This document shows, one piece after another, positions 17,334 to 26,302 of a DNA stretch of 64,000 nucleotides. The stretch comes from Magnetospirillum sp. 15-1 (GTDB taxonomy: Bacteria > Pseudomonadota > Alphaproteobacteria > Rhodospirillales > Magnetospirillaceae), in assembly GCF_900184795.1 (NCBI RefSeq), contig NZ_FXXN01000024.1, positions 194,366 to 258,365 on the forward strand, in the 5' to 3' direction. Numbering within the stretch: position 1 is the first letter of the stretch; each line of letters starts with the position of its first letter. The notes under the pieces are model-generated. The model did not search any database and was not told the origin of the DNA. It worked only from the letters and a program-made list of their open reading frames with translations. The position numbers were made by a program, and so were the translations under genes.

Positions 17334-18626
17334 ATGCGTTGTTTCATCGGCATTGACCTGGGCTCCACCACCACCAAGGCGGTGGTCATGGATGAGAACC
17401 TGCAGGTCATGGGACGCGGTATCACCAACTCGCGTTCCAACTACGACACCGCGGCAGCCGTTTCCAAGCAGGAAGCGCTGATCGACACCCGTCTCACTCT
17501 GTTCCGCCGGGCGCTTGGCTCGGTGCCGGAAGTGTCGGGCAAGGTCGACGACATCCTCTCGGATCTCGAGCGCAACTTCCGTCACGTCCAGTTCCTCGAG
17601 CAGCTCGAGGATCTGGAGCAGACCTGCGTCGCCAACATCAAGGGGCCGCGCTTCGCCGGCCGCGAGAAGGTGGTGATCGAGGCGCTGGAAGGCACCTTCA
17701 AGCGCCTGCGTGAAAGCTCGGCCGCCCAGTACGCCCCCGGCGTCAAGCGCAAGTCGGACTTCTTCCGCGATCTGGCCGGCGCCGAGTTCATGAGCCACGG
17801 CGAGGCGGTGTGCAAGGAGGCCGGTCTCGGCTTCGACCTGATCCTCAACATCTATGACAAGTCGATCATCGAAGTCGAAAACCGTCCGCCGGCCGGCGAC
17901 ATGGAGGGCAAGTTCGTCCGCGCCCTGGAAAAGGGCACCATGACCGGTTCCTCGATCCTGGCCCCGGTGCAGTCGGCCCTCGCCATTCCGCTGGAAGAGA
18001 CCTACGTGGTCGGCACCGGCTATGGCCGCGTCCGCCTGCCCTTCCCCAAGGAGCACATCCGCTCCGAGATCCTGTGCCACGGCCTGGGCGCTCACATGAT
18101 GTATCCGGACACCCGCACGGTGCTGGACATCGGCGGCCAGGACACCAAGGGCATTCAGGTGGATCCGGTGGGTATCGTCGAGAACTTCCAGATGAACGAT
18201 CGTTGCGCCGCCGGTTGCGGCCGTTATCTGGGCTACATCGCCGACGAGATGAACATGGGCCTGCACGAACTCGGGCCGCTGGCCATGAAGTCGAACAAGC
18301 AGGTCCGCATCAACTCGACCTGCACCGTGTTCGCGGGTGCCGAGCTGCGTGACCGTCTGGCTCTGGGCGAAAAGCGCGAGGACATCCTGGCCGGTCTGCA
18401 CCGCGCCATCATCCTGCGCGCCATGTCCATCCTGTCGCGTGCCGGCGGCGTCAAGGACCAGTTCACCTTCACCGGTGGCGTCGCCAAGAACGAGGCGGCG
18501 GTGCGCGAGCTGCGCAAGCTGATCAAGGAAAACTACGGCGACGTGACCATCAACATCGATCCGGACTCGATCTACACCGGCGCTCTCGGCGGGGCTACCT
18601 TCGCCGTCCGCGCGGTCGTCAACTAA
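17334..18626 (+). CDS. bcrA: Benzoyl-CoA reductase, alpha subunit (ATPase)
   Basis: A 430-residue ASKHA-fold ATPase with the phosphate-1 motif '[13 protein letters not shown]' at the N-terminus and '[15 protein letters not shown]'. The two cysteines that share a [4Fe-4S] cluster with BcrD lie in '[16 protein letters not shown]' and '[12 protein letters not shown]'. It couples ATP hydrolysis to low-potential electron transfer into BcrBC, with electrons from the ferredoxin at 19641. An extra N-terminal segment (about residues 60-150) distinguishes it from the shorter BcrD. Confidence 0.95.
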   Translation: MRCFIGIDLGSTTTKAVVMDENLQVMGRGITNSRSNYDTAAAVSKQEALIDTRLTLFRRALGSVPEVSGKVDDILSDLERNFRHVQFLEQLEDLEQTCVANIKGPRFAGREKVVIEALEGTFKRLRESSAAQYAPGVKRKSDFFRDLAGAEFMSHGEAVCKEAGLGFDLILNIYDKSIIEVENRPPAGDMEGKFVRALEKGTMTGSSILAPVQSALAIPLEETYVVGTGYGRVRLPFPKEHIRSEILCHGLGAHMMYPDTRTVLDIGGQDTKGIQVDPVGIVENFQMNDRCAAGCGRYLGYIADEMNMGLHELGPLAMKSNKQVRINSTCTVFAGAELRDRLALGEKREDILAGLHRAIILRAMSILSRAGGVKDQFTFTGGVAKNEAAVRELRKLIKENYGDVTINIDPDSIYTGALGGATFAVRAVVN

Positions 18627-18647
18627 TCGGGAAGGGAGGAGACACCA

Positions 18648-19487
18648 ATGTCTGAACTTATCACTACCGGTGTTGACATCGGTTCGGGTTGCATCAAGAC
18701 CGTCGTCTTCAAGGTCAATGGCGACAAGGTCGAGTGGCTGGGCAAGGAAACCGCGCGTATCCGTAACCGCGACCCCTTCCAGCTGACCACCGAAGCCTAT
18801 GACCACATGCTGAAGACCGCCGGCGTCGACAAGGGTGACGTCGCCTATGTGGCGTCCACCGGCGACGCCGAGAACCTGAAGTTCGCCACCGGCCACTTCT
18901 ACTCCATGACCACCCACGGCCGTGGCGGCCTGTACCTCAACCCGGAAGCCCGTGCGGTGCTCGATATCGGAGCGCTGAACGGCCGTGCCATCCGCATGGA
19001 TGGCGCCGGCAAGGTGCTGTCCTACAAGATGACCAGCCAGTGCGCCTCGGGCTCGGGCCAGTTCCTCGAGAACATCGCCCGCTATCTGGGTATCGCCCAG
19101 GACGAGATCGGCTCGCTGTCCATGAAGGCCGATGACCCCGAGAAGGTGTCGTCCATCTGCGCCGTGCTGGCGGAGACCGACGTCATCAACATGGTGTCGC
19201 GCGGCATCTCGGCCTCGAACATCCTCAAGGGCATTCACGTGTCCATGGCGGTGCGTCTGGCCAAGCTGCTGAAGTCCATCGGCGCCGTTGACGGCATCGT
19301 GCAGGTCACCGGCGGTCTGGCCCTCGATACGGGTCTGGTCGCGGCCCTGAACGAAGCCGCCGAGCAGGAGAAGGTCAACCTGAAGGCCGTGTCCCACCCG
19401 GACTCGATCTATGCCGGCGCCATCGGTGCCGCGCTGTGGGGTGCCTTCCGTCACGAAAAGCTGGCCCGTCTGGGTCAAGCGGCGTAA
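18648..19487 (+). CDS. bcrD: Benzoyl-CoA reductase, delta subunit (ATPase)
   Basis: A 279-residue paralogue of BcrA with 'GVDIGSGCIKTVVF', 'VLDIGALNGRAIRMD', and cluster cysteines in 'SQCASGSGQFLENIAR' and 'SSICAVLAETDV'. It forms the ATPase half with BcrA. GGGAGGAG precedes the start. A 153-nt gap with two hairpins and an operator half-site separates it from the ferredoxin gene. Confidence 0.95.
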   Translation: MSELITTGVDIGSGCIKTVVFKVNGDKVEWLGKETARIRNRDPFQLTTEAYDHMLKTAGVDKGDVAYVASTGDAENLKFATGHFYSMTTHGRGGLYLNPEARAVLDIGALNGRAIRMDGAGKVLSYKMTSQCASGSGQFLENIARYLGIAQDEIGSLSMKADDPEKVSSICAVLAETDVINMVSRGISASNILKGIHVSMAVRLAKLLKSIGAVDGIVQVTGGLALDTGLVAALNEAAEQEKVNLKAVSHPDSIYAGAIGAALWGAFRHEKLARLGQAA

Positions 19488-19507
19488 TATGCGCCCGGCG
19501 GTCCTCT

Positions 19508-19534
19508 CCAGACGCTTGGAATCCAAGCGTCTGG
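19508..19534 (+). repeat. 27-bp palindrome / RNA hairpin between bcrD and fdx
   Basis: CCAGACGCTTGGA (19508-19520), one central base, and its exact complement through 19534. The RNA stem would be 11 bp or more with a small loop. The next bases are ATAAGGAG, not a T-run. It is therefore more likely a processing, stability or partial attenuation element than a full terminator. Confidence 0.75.
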
Positions 19535-19553
19535 ATAAGGAGATCCGCCGATT

Positions 19554-19562
19554 TACCGAATT
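19554..19562 (-). promoter_or_regulatory. Operator half-site upstream of fdx
   Basis: The minus strand reads AATTCGGTA, identical to the half-site at 11718-11726 and to the one at 6239-6247. No clear second half is present here, so binding by the same regulator is only a possibility. Confidence 0.35.
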
Positions 19563-19568
19563 GTCTGG

Positions 19569-19602
19569 CCCCGGTCACCCGCGACCAACGCGGGGGCCGG
19601 GG
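19569..19602 (+). repeat. Second hairpin in the bcrD-fdx gap
   Basis: Outer arms CCCCGG (19569-19574) and CCGGGG (19597-19602), with inner arms CCCGCG and CGCGGG, give a bulged GC stem about 40 nt upstream of the ferredoxin start. No T-run follows. Confidence 0.6.
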
Positions 19603-19640
19603 ACGGCCATAGTGGGGTTGCGAGGAGAGAGGAAAAACCC

Positions 19641-19880
19641 ATGTCCCTGAAGATTACCGACGACTGCACCAGCTGCGACGCCTGCGTCTCCGCTTGCCCG
19701 AATGAGGCCATTTCCGCTGGCGACGTGATCTATGTGATCGACGCGTCCCGCTGCTCCGAGTGCGTCGGCGCCGAAGACAGCCCGCAGTGCCAGATGGTCT
19801 GCCCGGCCGATTGCATCGTTCAGCACGAAGTCGAGTCCAAGGATGTCCTGCTGGCCAAGTACAAGGCCATCCACGGCTGA
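19641..19880 (+). CDS. fdx: 2[4Fe-4S] ferredoxin for benzoyl-CoA reductase
   Basis: A 79-residue ferredoxin. The first cluster motif is 'CTSCDACVSACP'. The second has the long-insert form, 'CSECVGAEDSPQCQMVCP', as in Chromatium-type ferredoxins that serve Thauera benzoyl-CoA reductase. It links KorAB to BcrCBAD. GGAGAGAGG precedes the ATG. It is the last gene of the operon and is followed by a strong terminator. Confidence 0.95.
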   Translation: MSLKITDDCTSCDACVSACPNEAISAGDVIYVIDASRCSECVGAEDSPQCQMVCPADCIVQHEVESKDVLLAKYKAIHG

Positions 19881-19906
19881 CCTTGAGGCCTCCGGCCAAA
19901 GGTTCG

Positions 19907-19937
19907 AAACCCCCGCCGGTCCGCCGGCGGGGGTTTT
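19907..19937 (+). terminator. Rho-independent terminator of the had-bcr-fdx operon
   Basis: AAACCCCCGCCGG pairs with CCGGCGGGGGTTTT around a 4-nt loop. The stem is about 12 bp with a T tail. Confidence 0.93.
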
Positions 19938-19979
19938 CTCGTTCAAGGCGGGATGGCTCACCGCCCGTCCGGGCCGCGC

Positions 19980-20663
19980 TTATTCCTTGCGCAGCAGGTT
20001 GACCCGCATGGGCTGCTCGAAGACGAAACCGCCGCCCTCCGCCGGAATCGCCAGACGGGCGAAGCGCTCGCGCATCTCCCCGTCCAGTTCGGCGAATTTG
20101 GCCTCGCGCTCGGTGTTGGCCGAGATGATCTTGTCGCGGAAGGCCTCGTAGTCCCGAAGCATCATGGGGTGGATGTAGGTGAACTCGCTGGCCTCCTCCA
20201 GCCCGTGGACCCAGGCTCCCTTGACCGAGGCCAGGGCGGCCCCCCTCACCCAGGTCTCGTCATCGATGGGCCGCACCGCCTCGAAGAAGGCCCCCCAGGG
20301 CAGGGGCTCGGAGACATAGACCTCGCCGCCGGGCTTGAGCACGCGGGCCGCCTCGGCCAGGGCCTTGGCCTGGAAGGCGATGGGGATGTGGTGCAGCGAG
20401 TTGAAGAACACCACCGTATCGGCGCTTTCGTCATCGACGGGCAGGTCTTGGCCCACGCCCTCGACGATCTCCTCGTCGGCGACCTGGGCGGCGGCGCGTG
20501 CCTTGGCCAGTTGGCGCGGGCTGCATTCCACCCCAAGGACGCGGGCGCCGAAGCGGGCCAGCACGCGCACCAGCCCCCCGTCGCCGCAGCCCACGTCGAT
20601 GACCCGCTTGCCATCCAGGGCCAGGGTCTCCACGATGACGTCGGTGTTGCGGCGTTTGTCCAT
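19980..20663 (-). CDS. Class I SAM-dependent methyltransferase
   Basis: A 227-residue protein. Motif I is 'VIDVGCGDGG' (residues 21-30) and is followed by 'VLGVECS' and the post-motif 'VVFFNSLHHIP', which is the Methyltransf_11 pattern. The acceptor cannot be told. ATG 20663 was preferred because GGAGAG sits about 5 nt upstream; an in-frame ATG at 20675 would add four residues. It is divergent from the YdcF-like gene, with about 36 nt between starts, so the promoters must overlap. Confidence 0.88.
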   Translation of the reverse strand: MDKRRNTDVIVETLALDGKRVIDVGCGDGGLVRVLARFGARVLGVECSPRQLAKARAAAQVADEEIVEGVGQDLPVDDESADTVVFFNSLHHIPIAFQAKALAEAARVLKPGGEVYVSEPLPWGAFFEAVRPIDDETWVRGAALASVKGAWVHGLEEASEFTYIHPMMLRDYEAFRDKIISANTEREAKFAELDGEMRERFARLAIPAEGGGFVFEQPMRVNLLRKE

Positions 20664-20699
20664 GACACTCTCCATAAATCCGTTGCCCCCAGTTAAGAG

Positions 20700-21251
20700 A
20701 TGTCCGCCGCTTCTGTCGATAGCCCAGTCGGCCTCTATGATGCCGCCATCATCCTCGGAGCCATGGTGCGCCCCGACGGCAGCCCCAGCCCGGCGCTGGT
20801 CGGGCGGGTCGGGCACGGGGTGCGGCTGCTGCGCGAGGGCCGGGTCGGTCATCTGCTGATGAGCGGCGGCGCGGTGCGCCATGCGATCCCCGAGGCCCAC
20901 GTGATGCGCGAGCTGGCTCTGAGCACCGGCATCGCCGCCGAGCGGGTCCATGTGGAGGATGCCTCGGTCAACACCATCGGCAACGCCCTGCTGTCGCGGC
21001 CCCTGGTGGAGGAACGGGGCTGGCGCCGTCTGGCCGTGGTGACCGACGCCTGCCACATGGCGCGCTCACTCTATATCTTCCACCGCCTCGGCCTGCCGGT
21101 CCGGCCCGCCCCCGCCTGGCCCGAGACCACGCCGGGGCCCGAATGGTATCTGGCCTGGGCGCGCGAGGCCCTGGCCCTGCCCTGGACGATCATCCGGGTG
21201 GAGAGGTTGAAATTGAAGCGGGCTTCCGCTCGGCCGGCTTCCGGCAATTGA
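20700..21251 (+). CDS. YdcF/SanA/ElyC (DUF218) family protein
   Basis: A 183-residue DUF218 protein: 'AAIILGAMVRPDGSPSPAL', 'LLMSGGAVRHAIPEAHVM', 'ASVNTIGNALLSRPLV' and 'AVVTDACHMARSLYIFHRLG'. The family acts in envelope or polysaccharide metabolism in some members, but its chemistry is poorly defined. No signal peptide is evident here, unlike SanA and ElyC. It is divergent from the methyltransferase. Confidence 0.85.
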   Translation: MSAASVDSPVGLYDAAIILGAMVRPDGSPSPALVGRVGHGVRLLREGRVGHLLMSGGAVRHAIPEAHVMRELALSTGIAAERVHVEDASVNTIGNALLSRPLVEERGWRRLAVVTDACHMARSLYIFHRLGLPVRPAPAWPETTPGPEWYLAWAREALALPWTIIRVERLKLKRASARPASGN

Positions 21252-21371
21252 TAATCACAACACCTCCATTATATACATAACCTCTGGTTCTCGCCGCCAC
21301 GACGCATGGTCACCCCGGGAAACGGATAAGTATGGCCATGGCGGGATTGACCTGGCCCGATGGAGGGACGC

Positions 21372-23324
21372 ATGAGCCAACTCTCGATCCGCGTCCGCAT
21401 CGCCTCGTTGGCGGCGGCAGGCATCATCATGATCGGCATGGTGACCGGTTTGATGTTCTGGTCCATGAAGCGACTGGACGAAGTGGATGCCAAGACCAGG
21501 GCCTACGACGCCGTCGTCCTTGCCAGCAAGGATATGTGGGGCGGCAGCCTGGAAGTACGACGCCACGAAAAGGACTTCCTGATCCGCCGTGACGTCAGAT
21601 ATGCCGACCAGGCCCTGACGGCGGCGGAGCAGGTGGTGGCGCGCGCCGGCCGGTTGGAAAAGATTCCCGAAGCCGCTCCTGTGGTGGACCACATCGGGGC
21701 CATCCGAAGCGGAACGGCGACCTATGTCGGGAAGATGCACAACGTTCAGGCCAGCATGGTTACCGCCGGACTGGACGAAAAATCCGGTATGCAGGGCGAA
21801 CTGCGCGAAGCCGTCCACGCGGTCGAGAGGGTGATCTCGGATTCGGGCGAACAGGACCTCATGGTCCATATGCTGATGTTACGCCGCCACGAAAAGGATT
21901 ACCTGCTGCGCGGGCAAGTGGATTACCTCGCCAAGCTGGAGGCCGAGCACAAGGCTTTCCTGGGCAGCCTGGGGCGCTCCGCCCTCGCTCCCGCCCGCAA
22001 AGCCGAGCTGCAGGGCCTGATCGACACCTATCTGGCCAAGGCGCGCCTGATGATCGAGGCGGACCAGACCCTGCGCCGGGACATCGCCGCCCTCAGCGCC
22101 GCCTATGCCGCCTTCACTCCCGCCTTCGACAAGATCGTCGAGTTCGCCGATGCCCAGGAAAACCTCGTCCGAGCCGAGAATGACCATGTCCGCCACAACG
22201 TCACGATGGTTGCCACGGCCCTCAGCGGAACGGCCACCCTGCTCTTCATCGTGCTGGCCACCGTCATCGGCCGGTCCATCGTCCGGCCGGTCAAGGGCAT
22301 CACCGGCGTGATGACCGCCCTGTCGGGGGGTGACCGCCAGATCACCGTGCCCTATGCCGACAACCGCGATGAGATCGGCGAGATGGCCCGCTCAGTCCAG
22401 GTGTTCAAGGACGGCCTCATCCGCGCCGAACAACTGGAGGCCGAGGCCCGTGCCGAGCAGGAACGCGAAGTCCAGCGCGGCCGCAAGCGCGAACTGCTGA
22501 CCGCCGATTTCGACGTGATGATCCGCCGGGTGATCGCCAAGGTGGACAGCACGGTGCAGAACGTCCACTCCACCTCCAGCAGCCTGCACGCCGCCGCCGA
22601 GCAGACCAGCCGCCAGAGCGCCGCCGTGGCCGCCGCCGCCGAGGAGGCCTCCTCCAACATCCAGACCGTGGCCAGCGCCGCCGAGGAACTGGGCGTCTCC
22701 ACCCAGGAAATCAGCCGCCGGGTGCAGGACACCACCCGCATCACCCAGGAAGCGGTGGACGGCGTGCAGACCGCCGACGCCACCGTGGAAGGCCTGTCCA
22801 CCGCCGCCCAGAAGATCGGCGAGATCGTCGGCCTGATCACCGATATCGCGGCACAGACCAACCTGCTGGCCTTGAACGCCACCATCGAGGCGGCCAGGGC
22901 CGGCGAGGCCGGAAAAGGCTTCGCCGTCGTCGCCAACGAGGTCAAGCACCTCGCCACCCAGACCGCCAAGGCCACCAGCGAGATCGCCGAGCAGATCGGC
23001 GGTATCCAGAGCACCACCCAAAGCGCCGTCGCCGCCATCAAGACGGTGGGCGCCGCCATCGGCCGGGTGGACGAGGTGGTGTCGTCCATCGCCGCCGCCG
23101 TCGAGGAGCAGAACGCCGCCACCCAGGAAATCGTCCGCAACGTCCAGGAAGCCGCCAACGGCAATCACGAGGTGACCAGCAACATCACCGAGGTGTCGTC
23201 GGCCGCGCGGATGACCGGCGAGATGGCCTCCAGCATGTCCACCGTGGCGGAAGACATGAAGGAAGCCGGTACCAGCCTGGGCAAGCACGTGGAAACCTTC
23301 CTCGGCAGCGTCAAGACCGTGTAG
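21372..23324 (+). CDS. Methyl-accepting chemotaxis protein with HBM-like sensor domain
   Basis: A 650-residue receptor: TM1 at about 12-32, a periplasmic helical domain to about 275, TM2 ('[19 protein letters not shown]'), HAMP, and a signalling domain with the hairpin tip '[31 protein letters not shown]'. The periplasmic part holds two copies of an '[12 protein letters not shown]' / '[12 protein letters not shown]' motif about 115 residues apart. This is typical of helical bimodular (HBM) domains that bind small carboxylates in known members. ATG 21372 follows GGAGG at 5 nt; the ATG at 21360 lacks a site. The ligand is unknown. Confidence 0.92.
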   Translation: MSQLSIRVRIASLAAAGIIMIGMVTGLMFWSMKRLDEVDAKTRAYDAVVLASKDMWGGSLEVRRHEKDFLIRRDVRYADQALTAAEQVVARAGRLEKIPEAAPVVDHIGAIRSGTATYVGKMHNVQASMVTAGLDEKSGMQGELREAVHAVERVISDSGEQDLMVHMLMLRRHEKDYLLRGQVDYLAKLEAEHKAFLGSLGRSALAPARKAELQGLIDTYLAKARLMIEADQTLRRDIAALSAAYAAFTPAFDKIVEFADAQENLVRAENDHVRHNVTMVATALSGTATLLFIVLATVIGRSIVRPVKGITGVMTALSGGDRQITVPYADNRDEIGEMARSVQVFKDGLIRAEQLEAEARAEQEREVQRGRKRELLTADFDVMIRRVIAKVDSTVQNVHSTSSSLHAAAEQTSRQSAAVAAAAEEASSNIQTVASAAEELGVSTQEISRRVQDTTRITQEAVDGVQTADATVEGLSTAAQKIGEIVGLITDIAAQTNLLALNATIEAARAGEAGKGFAVVANEVKHLATQTAKATSEIAEQIGGIQSTTQSAVAAIKTVGAAIGRVDEVVSSIAAAVEEQNAATQEIVRNVQEAANGNHEVTSNITEVSSAARMTGEMASSMSTVAEDMKEAGTSLGKHVETFLGSVKTV

Positions 23325-23377
23325 ATCGGCCGAGATCGGGCGTGGTATCAAGACGGCCCCATTGCCGGCGAGACACC

Positions 23378-24586
23378 ATGCCCCACCCGAAACGCCCCCT
23401 GGACGGCATTCGCGTCCTCGATATCGCCACCTTCATCGCCGCTCCCTATGCCGCCGCCATCCTGGGCGAGTTCGGCGCCGAGGTGATCAAGGTGGAGCAG
23501 CCGGCCGGTGGCGATACCTTCCGCCGCTTCGGCTCCATCACCGAACGCGAGGGCGATTCGCTGATGTGGCTGTCCGAGGCGCGCAACAAGGATTCGGTGA
23601 CGCTGGACCTCAGGAAGCCCGAAGGCCGCGCCCTGTTCCTCCAACTGGCGGCACGCGCCGACGTCATCGCCGAGAATTTCCGCCCCGGCACCCTGGAGAA
23701 ATGGGGACTGGGCTGGGAGGAACTGCGCCGGGTCAATCCCGGCCTGGTCATGCTGCGCATCTCGGGCTACGGCCAGACCGGCCCCTACAAGGACCGCCCC
23801 GGCTTCGCCCGCATCGCCCATGCCTTCGGCGGCCTGTCCTATCTGGCCGGCATGCCGGGCGACGTCCCGGTGACGCCGGGCTCGACCTCGCTGGCCGATT
23901 ACATGAGCGGCCTTTACGGCGCCATCGGCGTGTTGCTGGCCCTCAGGCATCGGGACGCCACCGGCGAGGGGCAGGTCATCGATCTCGCCCTCTACGAATC
24001 CGTATTCCGCGCCCTGGACGAGATCGCCCCGGCCTACGCCATGCTCGGCAAGGTGCGCGAGCGGGAGGGCGCCGGCACGGTCAATGCCTGCCCCCACGGC
24101 CATTTCCGCTGCGGCGACGGTAAATGGGTGGCGCTGGCCTGCACCACCGACCGCATGTTCGCCCGCCTGTGCGAGGCCATGGAGCGGCCCGAACTGGCCG
24201 ACCCGGCCAAATGGGGCCTGCTGCGCCAGCGGCTGGCCGAGCGGGCCGACGTCGACGCCCTGGTCGGCCACTGGACCGCCACCCGCCCGCGCGAGACGGT
24301 GATGGAATTGTGCCTGGAGTTCGAGGTTCCGGCCGCGCCGCTCAACACCATCGCCGACATCTTCGAGGACCCGCAATTCCAGGCGCGCGACAATCTGCTG
24401 CGGGTGGCCAACGCGGTGCTGGGCAGCGTGGTGGTGCCCGGCGTGGTGCCCAAGCTGTCGGCCACTCCCGGCCGGGTCGAGCATCTCGGCCCCCGCCTGG
24501 GCGAGGGCAACGCCCGAATCTATGGCGGGCTGCTGGGCCTGAGCGAGGAGGAGATCGCCGGGTTGAAGGAGAAGGGCGTTATCTGA
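23378..24586 (+). CDS. Class III (CaiB/BaiF) CoA-transferase
   Basis: A 402-residue family III CoA-transferase: '[33 protein letters not shown]' at the N-terminus, '[14 protein letters not shown]', '[16 protein letters not shown]', and the region with the catalytic aspartate '[13 protein letters not shown]'. Members transfer CoA between dicarboxylates or aromatic acids such as formyl-CoA, carnitine and benzylsuccinate. The substrate is not evident. Proximity to the benzoyl-CoA genes (about 3.5 kb) is suggestive only. The start is ATG 23378; the upstream frame extension is not family-like. Confidence 0.9.
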   Translation: MPHPKRPLDGIRVLDIATFIAAPYAAAILGEFGAEVIKVEQPAGGDTFRRFGSITEREGDSLMWLSEARNKDSVTLDLRKPEGRALFLQLAARADVIAENFRPGTLEKWGLGWEELRRVNPGLVMLRISGYGQTGPYKDRPGFARIAHAFGGLSYLAGMPGDVPVTPGSTSLADYMSGLYGAIGVLLALRHRDATGEGQVIDLALYESVFRALDEIAPAYAMLGKVREREGAGTVNACPHGHFRCGDGKWVALACTTDRMFARLCEAMERPELADPAKWGLLRQRLAERADVDALVGHWTATRPRETVMELCLEFEVPAAPLNTIADIFEDPQFQARDNLLRVANAVLGSVVVPGVVPKLSATPGRVEHLGPRLGEGNARIYGGLLGLSEEEIAGLKEKGVI

Positions 24587-24676
24587 ACGCCGCATGAACC
24601 GGCGGTTCAGCTCCGGTTGGGGCGGCCTGGGGCACACTGTCTCCAGTTGAATGCCCCACCAATCGGAGACACCGCC

Positions 24677-25141
24677 ATGTTGACCAAGACCGCCCTGATC
24701 GCCGCCACCGTTACCGGCCTCGCCCTGACCTCGATCGCCCAGGCCAAGGACAAGCCGGCCGGCGATATCCTGCCTCCCGCCGTCATCCTCAACCAGATGG
24801 TGGCCGACGGCCACGACCTGCGTGCCCTCGACCGCGATCATGGCCGCTATCTCGCCACCGTGCGGGCACCGTCCGGTCAGTTGGCCACCTTCTCGGTGGA
24901 TGCCCGCACCGGCGAGCTGCTGCCCGAGGCGGCCCGTCTCAGCACCGCCACCACGCCGGAAACCGGTACCAGCGCGGTCAAAGCCATGCTGGCCGCCGCC
25001 GAGCAGGGCCACTGGAATCTGTCCGAACTGGAATGGAAGAACGACGGCTATGTGGTCGAGGCCCGCGATGACAGCGGCGCCAAGGCCCACTTCCAGGTGG
25101 ATGCGGCCACCGGAACGGTGACCAAGGCCACCCATCGCTGA
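24677..25141 (+). CDS. Secreted PepSY-domain protein
   Basis: A 154-residue protein with a Sec signal ('LTKTALIAATVTGLALTSIAQA' ending near residue 22). Two PepSY-like repeats follow: 'DHGRYLATVRAPSGQLATFSVDARTGEL' and 'NDGYVVEARDDSGAKAHFQVDAATGTV'. It is periplasmic by prediction. PepSY domains are associated with protease inhibition or ligand binding, but the role here is unknown. The stop codon lies inside a small CATCGCT-GA-AGCGATG dyad (25133-25148). Confidence 0.8.
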   Translation: MLTKTALIAATVTGLALTSIAQAKDKPAGDILPPAVILNQMVADGHDLRALDRDHGRYLATVRAPSGQLATFSVDARTGELLPEAARLSTATTPETGTSAVKAMLAAAEQGHWNLSELEWKNDGYVVEARDDSGAKAHFQVDAATGTVTKATHR

Positions 25142-25156
25142 AGCGATGACGGACGC

Positions 25157-25176
25157 CCGGGGCCATATGGCCCCGG
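25157..25176. terminator. 20-bp perfect palindrome between convergent genes
   Basis: CCGGGGCCATATGGCCCCGG reads the same on both strands and lies between the ends of the PepSY gene and rlpA. It is probably a bidirectional hairpin; it has no T-run. Confidence 0.6.
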
Positions 25177-25184
25177 CGCTTCCG

Positions 25185-25580
25185 CTATTCCGTCATCCCC
25201 ACCACCTGCATCTTGACCGGTACCGCCCCCAGGTAGCTCATGTGCAGCCGCCTGGCCGCCGCCCGCGACAGGTCGATGGAGCGCCCAGCGGCATAGGGAC
25301 CGCGATCGGTGACCACCACGATCACCGACTTCTTGCGGTCGGGCCGCGAGACCTCGAGCAGCGTGCCGAACGGCAGCGTGGGATGGGCGGCGGTCAACGC
25401 CTTGGGGTCGAATTTCTCACCGCTGGCGGTACGGTTACCCTTGAAGCCCGGCCCGTACCAGGAAGCGATGCCGTAGCTTTCGCGCCCCAGGGCCGCCGCT
25501 CCGGCCATCTCAGCCGAAGCCGGAAGAGACGTGGCCGCCACCAGGAGTGCGGCCAATGCCGCCGTCTTGATCGCCTTCAT
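25185..25580 (-). CDS. rlpA: RlpA-type double-psi beta-barrel protein (copy 1)
   Basis: A 131-residue secreted RlpA-like protein. The signal peptide 'KAIKTAALAALLVAATSLPASA' is followed by the DPBB core 'GIASWYGPGFKGNRTASGEKFDP', 'LTAAHPTLPFGTLLEV', 'VVVTDRGPYAAGRSIDLSRAAARRL'. It lacks the SPOR domain of longer RlpA proteins. Family members act on peptidoglycan glycan strands or bind it. I chose ATG 25580 because the signal peptide starts there. A paralogue lies directly upstream on the same strand. Confidence 0.9.
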   Translation of the reverse strand: MKAIKTAALAALLVAATSLPASAEMAGAAALGRESYGIASWYGPGFKGNRTASGEKFDPKALTAAHPTLPFGTLLEVSRPDRKKSVIVVVTDRGPYAAGRSIDLSRAAARRLHMSYLGAVPVKMQVVGMTE

Positions 25581-25676
25581 CGTGTCAGTCCTGCATCCTG
25601 CCTGCATTGAAGTGCGGGGCATTCTGCCCAGGGTTTTCCTAACATGGGTGAAGGAGATACAGGACTGCGAATGAGA

Positions 25677-25704
25677 TGTAAATATGCCTTACTATCCATT
25701 TACA
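25677..25704. repeat. AT-rich inverted repeat between the two rlpA genes
   Basis: TGTAAAT (25677-25683) and ATTTACA (25698-25704) are 7-nt arms in an AT-rich gap of about 135 nt. It may be a regulator site or part of the promoter of copy 1. Confidence 0.35.
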
Positions 25705-25717
25705 ATTCATTAGTTCT

Positions 25718-26119
25718 TTAGTCGGCCGAGCCGATCACCCGCAGGGAAACGAAGGCGGTCCCCTCCCCCGTCATGCCCAGGCGCCGGGCCGCCGCCTCGG
25801 AGACGTCGAGCACCCGGCCGCCCCCCGGACCGCGATCATTGATGCGCACCACGACGCTTCTGCCATGGTCCGGCCGGGAAACCTCCACCAGGGTGCCCAT
25901 GGGCAGAAAGGGATGGGCCGCCGTCAGGTCGGCGGGGTCAAAGCGCTCGCCACTGGCGGTATGACGACCGCGATACTTGGCCCCATACCAAGACGCCATA
26001 CCGGTCGTATCAGAATCACTACGAATATAGGCAATATCACTGGCGAAACAGTCAAACACCGTGAGCGTCATCACACAGGCCGATATGGTCTTTATACATA
26101 TGCCCCTCATTACGCTCAT
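25718..26119 (-). CDS. rlpA: RlpA-type double-psi beta-barrel protein (copy 2)
   Basis: A 133-residue paralogue of the preceding protein. It shares 'GMASWYGAKYRGRHTASGERFDPADLTAAHPFLPMGTLVEVSRPD' and 'INDRGPGGGRVLDVSEAAARRLGM'. The N-terminus 'GICIKTISACVMTLTVFDCFA' is a plausible signal peptide. GAGG at 9 nt supports ATG 26119; the next ATG is 26110. The nucleotide composition of its first 40 codons is less GC-rich than its neighbours. The dyad at 26120-26135 overlaps its ribosome site. Confidence 0.88.
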   Translation of the reverse strand: MSVMRGICIKTISACVMTLTVFDCFASDIAYIRSDSDTTGMASWYGAKYRGRHTASGERFDPADLTAAHPFLPMGTLVEVSRPDHGRSVVVRINDRGPGGGRVLDVSEAAARRLGMTGEGTAFVSLRVIGSAD

Positions 26120-26135
26120 TGTGAATTACCTCACA
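26120..26135. promoter_or_regulatory. CRP/FNR-family-like dyad TGTGA-N6-TCACA
   Basis: TGTGAATTACCTCACA is an exact match to the E. coli CRP consensus arms. It directly abuts the start codon of the second rlpA and contains its Shine-Dalgarno. It is 168 nt upstream of cimA. It could be a CRP-family operator or an RNA hairpin that masks the ribosome site. Confidence 0.45.
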
Positions 26136-26302
26136 TTCTCTCGTCACACCCTCCCTGTTCATAGAGCAATCCTTTCCAACGAACCGTGAGACTCATCACA
26201 GTTGCCGGCGAAATCAAAAACGGTAAGCCCTTGCCCAATACCCCCCTGATGGGGCATGTTTCCACCCTTTCCCCAATGTTTTCCGGGCGGATCGAGATCG
26301 TC

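Noticed and set aside
19508-19534. Reading the bcrD-fdx palindrome as a full rho-independent terminator
   Set aside because: No T-run follows, and fdx lacks a clear promoter of its own, so complete termination there is unlikely.
26186-26302. 39-residue N-terminal extension of citramalate synthase
   Set aside because: The residues do not fit the family and no ribosome site precedes the upstream ATG; the conserved TIM-barrel start is at 26303.
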